NCBI GenBank assembly: GCA_964468205.1
Contig: CAYXVG010000034.1
Coordinates: 11,570 to 75,569 of the forward strand
Source: CAWELS01 sp964468205
GTDB taxonomy: Bacteria; Acidobacteriota; Terriglobia; Bryobacterales; Bryobacteraceae
DNA length: 64,000 bases
Direction of reading: 5' to 3'
A program made the translations under genes and the position numbers. The notes below the pieces were generated by a model that saw only the letters and a list, made by a program, of their open reading frames with translations, was not told the DNA's origin and ran no database searches. The first letter of the stretch is position 1, and each line of letters opens with the position of its first letter. Shown here piece after piece: positions 42,782-51,628 of this stretch.

Positions 42782-43546
42782 TTGACCAACGAACTTTCCG
42801 GCAAAACCGCCCTCGTCACCGGGGCTTCCCGAGGCATTGGAGCCGCCACCGCAATCGCGCTGGCTCGTGCCGGCGCCGCGCGGGTGGTCATTCACTACAA
42901 CGCGTACCAGCAAGGGGCTTATGAGGTGCTCGCCACCGTTAAGAACCACGGCGCTGAAGGGGCCTCCATTCAGGCTGACCTCGGTACGGTCGACGGCATC
43001 GACGCCTGCGTGCGGACAATCGGCAAGGTCTGTCCGGACGCCGACATCCTTGTGAACAACGCGGGATCTCTCGTGCGCCGGGCGCCGCTCTCCGATTGCC
43101 CTCCCGAAGTCTACGACCAGGTTATGAACCTCAACGTCAAGAGCGTTTGGCGGATCACGCAGGCCGTGGCTCCCGCTATGGTCGATAAGGGCAGCGGGGT
43201 GATCGTGAACGTGAGCTCCATTGCCGCGCGCACCGGCGGTGGTCCTGGCGCTACCGTCTACGCGGGCGCGAAAGCGGCCATCTCGGCAATGACCCGCGGC
43301 ATGGCCAAGGAGTTGGCGCCCAAGGGAATCCGCGTCAACGCCATCAGCCCGGGCACGGTGGACAACTACTTCCACGAGCAGTTCTCCAGCCGGCAGATGC
43401 TCGACAGCGTGGTTGCCGCAACTCCCCTCGGCCGCCTCGCTACCAACGAGGATATGGCCGACGTGGCCCTCTTCCTGTGTACGGACGCTGCCCGCTACGT
43501 CATCGGCCAGACGATTGAACTTAACGGCGGGATGTACATGATCTAA
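42782..43546 (+). CDS. Short-chain dehydrogenase/reductase (SDR)
   Basis: TTG start at 42782 chosen because AGGAGG lies 4-5 bases upstream; the frame extends to 42698 without a ribosome site. 254 aa classical SDR: TGASRGIG coenzyme loop at residues 13-20, NNAG, catalytic Tyr160 and Lys164 in VYAGAKAAIS, and Ser in VNVSSIAAR. A TATAGT box at 42730 probably drives it. Basic residue after the loop (ASRG) favours NADP. Substrate unknown; converges on an enolase-superfamily gene. Confidence 0.9.
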   Translation: MTNELSGKTALVTGASRGIGAATAIALARAGAARVVIHYNAYQQGAYEVLATVKNHGAEGASIQADLGTVDGIDACVRTIGKVCPDADILVNNAGSLVRRAPLSDCPPEVYDQVMNLNVKSVWRITQAVAPAMVDKGSGVIVNVSSIAARTGGGPGATVYAGAKAAISAMTRGMAKELAPKGIRVNAISPGTVDNYFHEQFSSRQMLDSVVAATPLGRLATNEDMADVALFLCTDAARYVIGQTIELNGGMYMI

Positions 43547-43557
43547 GCGGGGGCCCG

Positions 43558-44766
43558 TCAGGACGGCAGCACAAGATCCGGGTTCAGCTCGATACCGAGA
43601 CCCGGCCCTTGCGGCACCGCCACGTCCCCATCGCTGTTCACCAGCGGTGGATCCTTGAGGATCGCCATCGTGTTCCGGTAGTCCGCGATCGGCGGGTCGT
43701 GCAGGATCTCCAGGTATGGCGAACGCGGCCAGGTCGCGATGAGGTGCAGTTGCGCCACTGCGCCGATGTTCCCTTTGGCGTGATGCGGAATCACCGGCAT
43801 TTCAAAAGCCTCGGCGAGCGCGGCGATCTTGCGTAGCACGGTGAGACCGCCGCACACCAGGGCGTCCGGCTGTAGTATGTCGTACGCGCCGGACTTCACC
43901 ATCGTGGTGAACTCGTGGAAATACGGGTTGTTCTCGCCGCCGGCGATAGCAATCTCGACCTTGCTGTTCAACTCCGCCAACCGGTCAAACGCGTAGCGGG
44001 GCAGCGGTTCCTCCAGGAAATAGCAGCCCAGCCGCTCCAGTTCCTGTGCTGTCTCGATCGCGCGCCGCAGATCCCAGTGCACGCCGGGCTGGTCATGATT
44101 CGCTGATTGCGCCTGATTCGCGTCGGTGAGGATAGCCATGCGTTCCCCCGCGGCCTTGCGCACCTCTTCCACCGTGCGTATATCCTCGCGCAGTGATTCG
44201 TGATGCAGCCGCAGCTTAATCGCCTTCCACCCTTCGTCGGCGAGTCGCCCGGCAAGCCGGCCCCGTTCCTCGGGGGTGGAAAGCTGCACCATGCTGGCGT
44301 AGGCTGGAACCTTCTCGCGGCCGCCGCCGAAAATCTTGTAGAGCGGCCGGTTCGAGGTTTTTCCAACCAAGTCCCACAACGCGATGTCGACGCACCCCAT
44401 CCCGCTATAAGCGTTTCCGCGGGCGTGCCTGGCGAGCGACGCGTTGAGCTTCTCGGTGTCAAAGGGATCTTGCCCCACAAGTTGTTTCGTCACGGCGGGC
44501 AGATACGAATCCGGCACTTGCGGGCCAAGACCGGTGAGTCCCTCGTTGGTCTGGATCTCGAGGGCGGCGCCTCCGCCAACCGTGTACCGATTCCGCCGTC
44601 CGGGACTCCACGCCGGCTCCAGCCAGCCTACCTCCCGGATTTCGCGTAACCGGACAAGGCGCACTCCAGTGATCTTGAGCGGCGATGGTTGGGCGATGGC
44701 TCCGCTGCCAAGCAGGCTCGCGACGGTAGCCGGAAATGGAAGAGTGATCAGGGTGCGGCGCTTCAT
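43558..44766 (-). CDS. Exported enolase-superfamily (MR/MLE) enzyme
   Basis: Start at MKRRTLITL gives a Tat-like leader (RR then a hydrophobic stretch to GSGAIAQ) and 402 aa. Metal ligands and catalytic residues of mandelate racemase-type proteins are present: Lys in KAIKLRLHH, Asp in ILTDANQAQS, Glu in CYFLEEPLPR, Glu in AIAGGENNPYF and His in VIPHHAKGNIG. Likely an acid-sugar dehydratase or epimerase. Export of an enolase-superfamily enzyme matches the trend in this window toward periplasmic sugar-acid chemistry. Confidence 0.86.
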   Translation of the reverse strand: MKRRTLITLPFPATVASLLGSGAIAQPSPLKITGVRLVRLREIREVGWLEPAWSPGRRNRYTVGGGAALEIQTNEGLTGLGPQVPDSYLPAVTKQLVGQDPFDTEKLNASLARHARGNAYSGMGCVDIALWDLVGKTSNRPLYKIFGGGREKVPAYASMVQLSTPEERGRLAGRLADEGWKAIKLRLHHESLREDIRTVEEVRKAAGERMAILTDANQAQSANHDQPGVHWDLRRAIETAQELERLGCYFLEEPLPRYAFDRLAELNSKVEIAIAGGENNPYFHEFTTMVKSGAYDILQPDALVCGGLTVLRKIAALAEAFEMPVIPHHAKGNIGAVAQLHLIATWPRSPYLEILHDPPIADYRNTMAILKDPPLVNSDGDVAVPQGPGLGIELNPDLVLPS

Positions 44767-44934
44767 GGTTTTCTCCCCGCCCGGCGCTCGCCGGCGATCC
44801 TGGGCGGTGTGCGGCTCCAATCTTATCCAAACCGGCCGGCAAACGGTGAATGCGCCGGGGCGGTGCTAAGCTGGAGTCCCGTAAGAGAACGCGTGCGACC
44901 GAGACAACGCGCTCCCGAATTGCAGAGGTGAATC

Positions 44935-45507
44935 TTGAGGCAGTTCTTGCATGCGGCTTTCGGACACTGGGTGATCTTCGGCGCCGTTGCGGCATGGAGC
45001 CAGCCCGCGGCTGATACGGCCTCGGTCCGCCCGTCCGGCTCGCTGGAGCTAGTGGGCCTGACTCGCGACGAGCGTGCCCTGAACCGCGCGCATGACGTCG
45101 AGTTGGAGGGCAATCTCGCCTTCGTCCCCGGAAAGGGCGGTTCGCTGGCCATCATTAGCGTCGCCGATCCATCCGCCCCGAAACTCCTCGGGTCGCCCAT
45201 TGACCCGGTCGAGTACGAAGACGCCGAAACCGTCCTGCTGGCCGGCGATGTGTTGATGCTCGGAACCCGCGATTTTTTCGCCAGCGACGTCTCCGATCCC
45301 ACGCGCCCCGTCTCCGTGGCGCAATACCGCGGCGGTCTCCTCTTCCCCACCCGCCGCTACGAAAAACTTCCGGGACCGCCGAAATTCGACAACGCCCATG
45401 ACCTCGTCTACCGCGACGGCCACATCTACGTCACCGCGCGGAACGACCACAGCTTGGACATCCTGAGAATCAACGACCCGCGGATTCGCCGCCTGGCCGA
45501 GCAGTAA
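44935..45507 (+). CDS. LVIVD-repeat protein, apparently truncated
   Basis: 190 aa from a TTG start with AGAGGTG upstream; signal-like leader to AVAAWSQPA. It contains the LVIVD beta-propeller repeat (RAHDVELEGNLAFVPGKGG, SLAIISVADPSAPKLLG) about twice and a part of a third (HDLVYRDGHIYVTARNDHSL). Family proteins usually have five or more repeats; this one stops after three, so it may be shortened, or a small exported binding protein. Not enzymatic. Confidence 0.6.
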   Translation: MRQFLHAAFGHWVIFGAVAAWSQPAADTASVRPSGSLELVGLTRDERALNRAHDVELEGNLAFVPGKGGSLAIISVADPSAPKLLGSPIDPVEYEDAETVLLAGDVLMLGTRDFFASDVSDPTRPVSVAQYRGGLLFPTRRYEKLPGPPKFDNAHDLVYRDGHIYVTARNDHSLDILRINDPRIRRLAEQ

Positions 45508-45546
45508 ACCCGGCTGTTCCAACATAGGGTGCGGAACGCTGAGTCT

Positions 45547-45774
45547 TCACTCTTCCTGCGTTGCGGGCCAGAGGTCCTTCTCGATCTTCTGAATGTCCTG
45601 ACGCTGGACTGTTATCTCCTCCTCCCGGTAGAGCACGATGAATTCATCCTCCGGGTGGTCCCTCTCGTATTTCCGCACTGCCCGCACCAGGGTCGCTGTC
45701 TCGTAGGGCCTCGCCTGGTGCACCGGCCTGGTGAACCGCACTATTGTTCCCGGGGGCGGGTCGTTGATCAGCAT
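45547..45774 (-). CDS. Small hypothetical protein overlapping the upstream membrane gene
   Basis: 75 aa from ATG 45774, which has GGAGG 8 bases upstream. Charged, soluble and strand/helix mixed (GTIVRFTRPVHQARPYETATL, EDEFIVLYREEEITVQRQD). Overlaps the membrane protein gene by 131 bases in another frame on the same strand. Composition and ribosome site argue it is real. Unrecognised; perhaps a partner of the membrane protein. Confidence 0.6.
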   Translation of the reverse strand: MLINDPPPGTIVRFTRPVHQARPYETATLVRAVRKYERDHPEDEFIVLYREEEITVQRQDIQKIEKDLWPATQEE

Positions 45775-46273
45775 CTGTTGTGCCTCCAAATACTTGTTTC
45801 AGATAGTTCACGTAATACTTCCACTGGATATGAGAAGCAAACAGCAGAATTCCAATCGCAACGGCCAGTATGAAGTTGGCTTCGGACAGCCGGAAGTTGT
45901 TGTGCAACCTGCTAATGAGCAATGCGAGCGTGGCGAAGGCGAAGTTCGCGTAGAACGTCGCATACTTGTATGAGCTCTGGACGCCGCGTTCGTACAATTC
46001 GATGTTCTTGGATGTGAGTTTCCTGAGGACATCCCGCGGCGGCGGACACCGGCGCACAAGCCAATACCTCTCCCAGGAAATGCGAGTCACCGCTTCGAGG
46101 ACACCGCCCGCCAGGGCAGCGGCTATCAGCAGGCCCACCCCGCCGGCTAACCCGATCTGTCCGATGTCATCCAACTGATCCGCCAGCAGCGGAAAATAGG
46201 GAGCGAGCGCGAAGAGGGCGACTGTCCCCGGCAGAAGCGTCGAAAGAACATCACCCCACTTGAGCGATACCAT
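45644..46273 (-). CDS. Membrane protein of unknown function
   Basis: 209 aa from MVSLKWGDVLS. Hydrophobic spans: VLSTLLPGTVALFALAPYF, IGLAGGVGLLIAAALAGGV, then FYANFAFATLALLISRL and FILAVAIGILLFASHI, i.e. four helices with a soluble middle (WLVRRCPPPRDVLRKLTS). The last 44 residues are Gly/Pro-rich and unstructured, and this tail is exactly where the next gene overlaps. Family not recognised. Confidence 0.65.
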   Translation of the reverse strand: MVSLKWGDVLSTLLPGTVALFALAPYFPLLADQLDDIGQIGLAGGVGLLIAAALAGGVLEAVTRISWERYWLVRRCPPPRDVLRKLTSKNIELYERGVQSSYKYATFYANFAFATLALLISRLHNNFRLSEANFILAVAIGILLFASHIQWKYYVNYLKQVFGGTTDADQRPAPGNNSAVHQAGAPGEALRDSDPGAGSAEIREGPPGG

Positions 46274-46432
46274 TGAGATGCTTGCCTCAGCGGAGGAAGC
46301 CCCACCCACCGTCCAGTCCCCGCTCTCCACCCGCGTAGGGGGGTGAAATGATGGAGCCCCTCTCAATCCCGATTCATTCTACATCAGATTCTCGCGGCCA
46401 ATGTGGGCAGCAGTTGACAGGAATTCAGAATG

Positions 46433-46519
<87 letters not shown>

Positions 46520-46564
46520 GTGCGGGGCCTGAAGACTATTTGTAGGATAGCATCCAGCGTCCGC

Positions 46565-47221
46565 TCAGACACCCGCGCCGGCCGCCTCCGCAACCTCGCG
46601 GACGGCCAAACTACGAAGCTCCACCAACCGCGGTGATGCCAGCCCGCAGCAGCACGTTTCGCGGACAATCTCCGCCGTCAGCCCCGTACTGGTGGACCGG
46701 CCGGCGTGAGCTTCCGCGTCGGCGACGGTGAAACGAAGCTCGCCGTTCTCCGGGCAAATCCCGAAACTCGTCGTCTCCATCTCGATATGCAGTCCGCAAT
46801 GGGCGTCGCATTCCCGGGCGAGCAGCCGCCCGTCGCGGGCCCGGAATTCTTGGAACACCGGGACGTGAAAGCGCGACCAAAGGCGGCCCCGAAGTTCCTC
46901 GCTCAACGGGCCGTGCCCCGCCCCAGTGAAGACCACCACCGCAGCATCCACCTGGAAGTGCTCGGCGCCGCCGGCGGTATCCGCTCCGAGCAGCGTCGAA
47001 AGCGCGTCCGCGCTGCCGGCCAAAACGTCCCAGCGGCCCTTCCGGCCCGCCGCAAGGCCGCCAGGCAGGGACTGCACCCTCCAGCGGTCCATAGGGAACC
47101 ACGGGTCGAGAGCAAGCGCCTTTCGCCGCCGAAGCCAGGGCGGGTGGTTTCCGGGCGCGCGCGCGGAACCATGAAACGGTCCCGGCCATGGCGGCCAGAC
47201 TGCTGGTTTGACCAGTCGCAT
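46565..47221 (-). CDS. Unknown protein resembling an acyl-CoA ligase-like C-terminal part
   Basis: 218 aa from MRLVKPAVWPPW. No signal or membrane span. Blocks such as VVVFTGAGHGPLSEELRGRLW, VPVFQEFRARDGRLLARECDAHCGLHIE and the Cys-rich ETCCCGLASPRL recall proteins annotated near phenylacetate-CoA/F390-type ligases, but no AMP-binding core is present. Could be an independent small protein family. A plus-strand frame (46706-47242) overlaps and was judged a shadow. Follows the tRNA. Confidence 0.5.
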   Translation of the reverse strand: MRLVKPAVWPPWPGPFHGSARAPGNHPPWLRRRKALALDPWFPMDRWRVQSLPGGLAAGRKGRWDVLAGSADALSTLLGADTAGGAEHFQVDAAVVVFTGAGHGPLSEELRGRLWSRFHVPVFQEFRARDGRLLARECDAHCGLHIEMETTSFGICPENGELRFTVADAEAHAGRSTSTGLTAEIVRETCCCGLASPRLVELRSLAVREVAEAAGAGV

Positions 47222-47281
47222 GAATCTCCCTCGATGCATTAGACGCCTAGACGAAGAAGTTCCCACAGGGACGAAATCCTC

Positions 47282-48208
47282 TCAGGAAGATTGTGGGCGG
47301 GAAAGCAGGTGCGCCAGGTTCCCGCCGAAGATCGCCGCCGCTGCGCCGGCGTCCAACCCCAGTACGGCCAGCAGATTCGCCTGCGAATCGAACACCGCCT
47401 GATGCCACCCACGCGGAAAGAACGATGAGTCCGTACCGAACAGAAGCCGGTTCGGGCCCAACACCTCGAGCGCGCGCTCCCACACGCTACGCAGGTCCAT
47501 TCGCGCCGCCTGGTAGCGGATCCACGAGTTGCTGCTCGAAGTGTCCAGGTAGATGTTCGGACACAGGCCGGCCACCATCAATGCTTCCCGGAAGTAGCCC
47601 GCGCCGAAATGGGGAATCACGAAATTAACCTCCGGATAGCGCAGGGCGATCGCGTGCAGATCAATCGGGTTCGAGAAACGCATGTCGAACGGCGACGCCA
47701 GCCCGAGCTTCTTTCTCACACCGACAGTCAACACCCCGCAATGCACGAAGACCACGCTTCCAGGGTATGCCGCCGCCAGCTCATAGATAGGCCGGACTCG
47801 GTCGTCGTGGACCGAGTAGCTGTGCATCGCGGGGAAAAGGCAGACCCCTTGCAGTCCCGCCGACAGCGCTTCGTCCACGCGTTTCGGGCTGTCCGGCTGC
47901 AGCGGGTTCACGAAGAAATAGCCGTGGAAGCGCTCCGGAAAGGCGCGGACGGCCTCCAGCACCGAGACCTCGTCACCCGGCAGGCTGGCGATCAGTGCCG
48001 CCCGCGAAACCCCGGCGTGGTCCAGTTCCTTCACCCAGCGTTCGGCAAGTTCTCGAGGGTCCTCCGGCGGCATCTCCCAACTCAGAATCTGCCCGATACG
48101 CTCCACCGTCAAATCGGCGCGCTGCTTGGCCAGAAGTTCAAAGAATCGATGTGAAAACAGGTGGATATGGCAATCGTTGACGGCTAGTTCGCCCCATGCT
48201 GATTTCAT
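47282..48208 (-). CDS. Amidohydrolase-family TIM-barrel metal-dependent hydrolase
   Basis: 308 aa; GGAGGGG upstream of the ATG. First-strand HxH motif in DCHIHLFS, later SVVFVHCGVLT, VNFVIPHFGAGY and LLFGTDSSFFP with the terminal Asp, all as in amidohydrolase 2 (ACMSD/TIM-barrel) proteins. Such enzymes hydrolyse or decarboxylate aromatic or sugar acids. Stands alone between the tRNA region and the two-component operon. Confidence 0.85.
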   Translation of the reverse strand: MKSAWGELAVNDCHIHLFSHRFFELLAKQRADLTVERIGQILSWEMPPEDPRELAERWVKELDHAGVSRAALIASLPGDEVSVLEAVRAFPERFHGYFFVNPLQPDSPKRVDEALSAGLQGVCLFPAMHSYSVHDDRVRPIYELAAAYPGSVVFVHCGVLTVGVRKKLGLASPFDMRFSNPIDLHAIALRYPEVNFVIPHFGAGYFREALMVAGLCPNIYLDTSSSNSWIRYQAARMDLRSVWERALEVLGPNRLLFGTDSSFFPRGWHQAVFDSQANLLAVLGLDAGAAAAIFGGNLAHLLSRPQSS

Positions 48209-48276
48209 GCAACAGTCCCCTCCAAGACAGCGTAACTTATGCGGTGTGTCGGATCACAATCGGACCAGGCAAGCAG

Positions 48277-48963
48277 TCAGGATTCCGGTTCCTGCATGGT
48301 GGTGGGAGAAGGGAAGTGCGTAATACCGGCCGCCAAGGCAAGCTGCGTCAACCCGGCGACGTTGTTGACTCCCAGCTTCTTCATCATCGTCTTGCGATAG
48401 CTGCGTACAGTTTGTAACCCGAGATCGAGAATCACGGCGATCTCCTTGCTCGTCTTCCCTTCCGCCACCAGCCGCAGTACCTGCAACTCCCGCGGAGAAA
48501 GATCCTCGAGTCCGCTCGGAGCCGGCTTCGCCTCCAGGTCGCCACGCTGGATCCGCATCAGTAGCTTGTCGGAAACCTGCGGGCTCAGATATGAGCCGCC
48601 CTTGGCGACCGTGCGCAAAGCCTCAACGAGGTCGTTGTCCGAAGCCTTTTTGAGAACGAACCCGCGGGCGCCGGACCGGATTGCGCTCACCACGGAATGC
48701 TCGTCGTCGTACATTGACAGGATCACCACCTTGGTGCGGGGCGAATGCCGCATCACCTCGGTTGTGACCTCGATCCCGCTCAACCCCGGCAGGCCGATGT
48801 CCATCAGAACTAGATCTGGCTTCTGATCCTTGCACATGCGGAGGGCCTCGGAGCCGTCTTCGGCCTCGCCGCTGACCAGAAACTCCCCGGAGCGCCCAAG
48901 GATGGCCTTGATCCCATCCCTCATGATCTTATGATCATCGACGAGCAGAACACTGTATGACAT
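48277..48963 (-). CDS. NarL/FixJ-type response regulator
   Basis: 228 aa. Receiver domain with acidic pocket Asp9/Asp10, phospho-acceptor Asp55 (LVLMDIGLPG), switch Ser/Thr and Lys105 (GFVLKKAS). C-terminal LuxR helix-turn-helix: LSPRELQVLRLVAEGKTSKEI and TVRSYRKTMMKKLGVNN. Partner of the histidine kinase 7 bases upstream. Last gene of an operon that begins with a split transketolase. Confidence 0.93.
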   Translation of the reverse strand: MSYSVLLVDDHKIMRDGIKAILGRSGEFLVSGEAEDGSEALRMCKDQKPDLVLMDIGLPGLSGIEVTTEVMRHSPRTKVVILSMYDDEHSVVSAIRSGARGFVLKKASDNDLVEALRTVAKGGSYLSPQVSDKLLMRIQRGDLEAKPAPSGLEDLSPRELQVLRLVAEGKTSKEIAVILDLGLQTVRSYRKTMMKKLGVNNVAGLTQLALAAGITHFPSPTTMQEPES

Positions 48964-48970
48964 TTTTGAA

Positions 48971-49642
48971 TCAGGCCGGAGCGGGCTCGGTCGTCCAAGC
49001 CTTCACAATTGTACCCTTCCCTGGACCGGTTTGGACTTCGAACTGCAATCCGCCCTGTTCAGCGTAGCACCCCATCAGCAGCAAGCCAAGGCCGGCTGGT
49101 TCCTCGCTGACGCCCTCGAAATCGAACCCGGAGCCGTTATCCCGGACTTCCAAAACCACTCCTTGCCGCGCAGGCCGCACGAATAGTTCAATGCGCTTGC
49201 ACCCGGAATGGCGCACCGCGTTGTCCAGCGCCCGGTCCGCGATCTTGTAGACGGCGGTGGCAACATGGCCTGGTAGCCGGAACGAGGCGTCGAAGAGAAG
49301 ACGGATTTTGATCTGCGATCTGTTGCGGTAGCGGCCCACCAGTTGGTCCATCGCCGCCGGAAGGCCGGCCCGCTCCACTACCTCGGGATTCAACTCGTAG
49401 CTGAGCGCCCGCACTTGGTCGACGGCCTGCTCAAGCAGCTTCTGCGTCTCGCTGATGCGACGTGCCACCTCCGGCGTGTCATCCTCGATGTCCATGCGGA
49501 GGACATCGAGGTGCAGCCCGGCGGCGCTCAGAATCTGGCCGACCTCGTCGTGTAGAAGACGGGCAACCCGGGCGCCCTCTTGCTCCCGGGAGTTGACAAC
49601 GGCGGCCAACAGCCGGGCGAGGGCGTTACCGGATTGTGTCAT
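48971..49642 (-). CDS. Cytoplasmic sensor histidine kinase (HisKA_3 type)
   Basis: 223 aa with no membrane span or sensor domain. Phospho-His31 in RLLHDEVGQILSAAGLHLD (HisKA_3 dimerisation), N box LDNAVRHSGC, G boxes VRDNGSGFDFEG and LGLLLMGCYAEQGG. It must therefore sense an internal signal or partner. It lies between transketolase (7-base gap) and its response regulator (7-base gap), one transcript, which suggests it reads central-carbon state; that link is inferred. Confidence 0.9.
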   Translation of the reverse strand: MTQSGNALARLLAAVVNSREQEGARVARLLHDEVGQILSAAGLHLDVLRMDIEDDTPEVARRISETQKLLEQAVDQVRALSYELNPEVVERAGLPAAMDQLVGRYRNRSQIKIRLLFDASFRLPGHVATAVYKIADRALDNAVRHSGCKRIELFVRPARQGVVLEVRDNGSGFDFEGVSEEPAGLGLLLMGCYAEQGGLQFEVQTGPGKGTIVKAWTTEPAPA

Positions 49643-49649
49643 GGATGCG

Positions 49650-50624
49650 TCATGAGCCTTTCTTCCGGGCCAACGCCTGGCGGGCCGCGGTCGCCACGTT
49701 GCTCGCTACCAAGCCGTACTTCTCGAGTAGTTCATCAGGCGTGCCAGACTCGGCATACGTGTCCTCGATCCCAACGAATTCCATCACAGCCGGCGCTGTC
49801 TGTGCAACAACCTGTGCTACCCTCACGCCGAGCCCCGAGTCGACAAGATGCTCCTCGGCGACGACGATTGCTCCGGTCTCCCGTGCCGCCTTTGCGATCA
49901 CGTCACGGTCCAGAGGCTTCACGCTGTACAAATCGACCACCCGCGCTCTCACTCCCTCTGCTTCCAGGGCCTCGGCCGCGCGAACTGACTCGGCTACCAG
50001 CAGGCCACACGCCATGATCGTGACGTCCGAACCGTCCATCAGCGTTTTTGATCCGCCGATCGCGAAATCCTCGCCGTCCTCGTAGATGATCGGCACGGCC
50101 GGGCGCCCGGCGCGCAGGAATACGGGACCGTCATGGTAGGCGGCCTTCGGCACCAGCGCTCGCATCGCCACCTCATCCGCTGGAGCCAGCACGGTGAACC
50201 CGGCTAGCGCGCACGTGAGGGCAAGATCCTCCACGCTCATCTGCGACGGGCCGTCCTCGCCGATCGAGATGCCGCTGTGGGTACCCACCACCACGAAATT
50301 CTTCAACTGCGGATAGGCCGCCGTCACCCGGAGCTGCTCGAATCCCTTGTTCAGCACGAAACACGAAAAACTCGACACAAAGGCGATCTTGCCGGCCGAG
50401 GCCAGCCCGGCCCCGACCGCTACCATGTTGGCTTCGGCGATGCCGCAGGAGAAAAAGCGCTCCGGAAATACCTCGTGAAACATGTGCGTCATCGTCGACT
50501 TCGAGATGTCCGCATCGCACACCACCACCCGGTCCTCTCTCTTTCCGAGTTCCAACAGCGCATCCCCGAACGCCTTCCGGGTCGCGACGCCCTTCTTTAA
50601 TCCGAATTTCGATTTCGTCGGCAT
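49650..50624 (-). CDS. Transketolase C-terminal (pyrimidine-binding) subunit
   Basis: 324 aa. Contains the pyrimidine-binding domain with GIAEANMVAVGAGLASAG (catalytic Glu), SCFVLNKGFEQLR and GLSIGEDG-type loops, then the transketolase C domain (SDVTIMACGLLVAESVRAAEAL). ATG immediately follows the TAA of the N-terminal subunit. Together they form a two-polypeptide transketolase transferring two-carbon units between sugar phosphates. Confidence 0.92.
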   Translation of the reverse strand: MPTKSKFGLKKGVATRKAFGDALLELGKREDRVVVCDADISKSTMTHMFHEVFPERFFSCGIAEANMVAVGAGLASAGKIAFVSSFSCFVLNKGFEQLRVTAAYPQLKNFVVVGTHSGISIGEDGPSQMSVEDLALTCALAGFTVLAPADEVAMRALVPKAAYHDGPVFLRAGRPAVPIIYEDGEDFAIGGSKTLMDGSDVTIMACGLLVAESVRAAEALEAEGVRARVVDLYSVKPLDRDVIAKAARETGAIVVAEEHLVDSGLGVRVAQVVAQTAPAVMEFVGIEDTYAESGTPDELLEKYGLVASNVATAARQALARKKGS

Positions 50625-51446
50625 TTATGCAAGCTCCTTCAGCGCGGATTCCACCTCTTCGGGCGTCGGCGCCACGCCGTGCCACTTCGGCAAGTTCTCC
50701 ATGAACGATACACCCTTCCCCTTGACTGTGTTGGCGATGATGACCGAGGGCTTGCCCTTCGTCGCCTCCACCGCGGCGAAAGCCTTCTGCAAGGCGGAAA
50801 TGTCATGACCGTCAACCGGCATCGTGTTCCAGCCAAAGCCCTCCCACTTCGCGGCCAGCGGCTCCAATTCCATGATGTCCTTCACGAATCCATCTAACTG
50901 GATCCTGTTGTAGTCGACAATCGCCACCACGTTGTCCACCTTGTGGAAGGCCCCGAACATCGCCGCTTCCCAAATCTGGCCTTCCTGAATTTCGCCGTCG
51001 CCCAACAATACGTAAGTGCGGTAACCCTTACCGTCGAGCCGGGCGGCCAAACCCATCCCTAGGCCCACCGACAATCCCTGGCCCAGCGAACCGGTCGACG
51101 CCTCCAGCACCGGCATGAACCGGCGGTCCGGGTGACCCTGATAAATGGAGCCGAGCTTGCGCAGATTCTTCAACTCGTTTTCCGGCGCGTAACCGCACTC
51201 AGCCAATGTGCAGTAGAGCACCGGCGCGGCGTGCCCCTTGGACAAGATGAAGCGGTCGCGATCCTCCCAGCCCGGGTTGCCGGGGTCGTGCCTCATCACA
51301 TCAAAGTAAAGTGTGACCAGAATTTCAACCGCTGAAAGCGAACCGCCCGGGTGTCCGGATTTCGCCTCTCCGATCATCGTCACGATGTTGCGGCGCAGCT
51401 TCTTCGCCACCGCTTGTAATTCGTCAAGAGACTTGATTTCAGGCAT
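50625..51446 (-). CDS. Transketolase N-terminal (thiamine diphosphate) subunit
   Basis: 273 aa. TPP-binding motif LLGDGEIQEGQIWEAA ... VDYNRIQLDG, and active-site His in SGHPGGSLS, KGHAAP and TGSLGQGLS. The protein matches the first half of one-chain transketolases; the second half is the next gene. Its promoter would be in the 182-base gap shared with the divergent gene at 51629. A second, separate split transketolase is at 60511. Confidence 0.92.
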   Translation of the reverse strand: MPEIKSLDELQAVAKKLRRNIVTMIGEAKSGHPGGSLSAVEILVTLYFDVMRHDPGNPGWEDRDRFILSKGHAAPVLYCTLAECGYAPENELKNLRKLGSIYQGHPDRRFMPVLEASTGSLGQGLSVGLGMGLAARLDGKGYRTYVLLGDGEIQEGQIWEAAMFGAFHKVDNVVAIVDYNRIQLDGFVKDIMELEPLAAKWEGFGWNTMPVDGHDISALQKAFAAVEATKGKPSVIIANTVKGKGVSFMENLPKWHGVAPTPEEVESALKELA

Positions 51447-51628
51447 ATAGTTTTAACCGACCAATTTATCACAGCGGCCGCGGCCCGCCGCGTGTCGGGT
51501 AAGTTACAGTCTCTTGCAACAGAACATTTTCGACGGGAATTGTGATTATGGGCTTGCATCCTGGTCCAGTCAGCGATAACCTGTCGTTAATCTACATCTC
51601 GATAGTTCAATTCATTGGGAGGATTCTG

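Noticed and set aside
46706..47242. 178-residue plus-strand frame
   Set aside because: Opposite a longer minus frame with protein-like blocks; no start signal.
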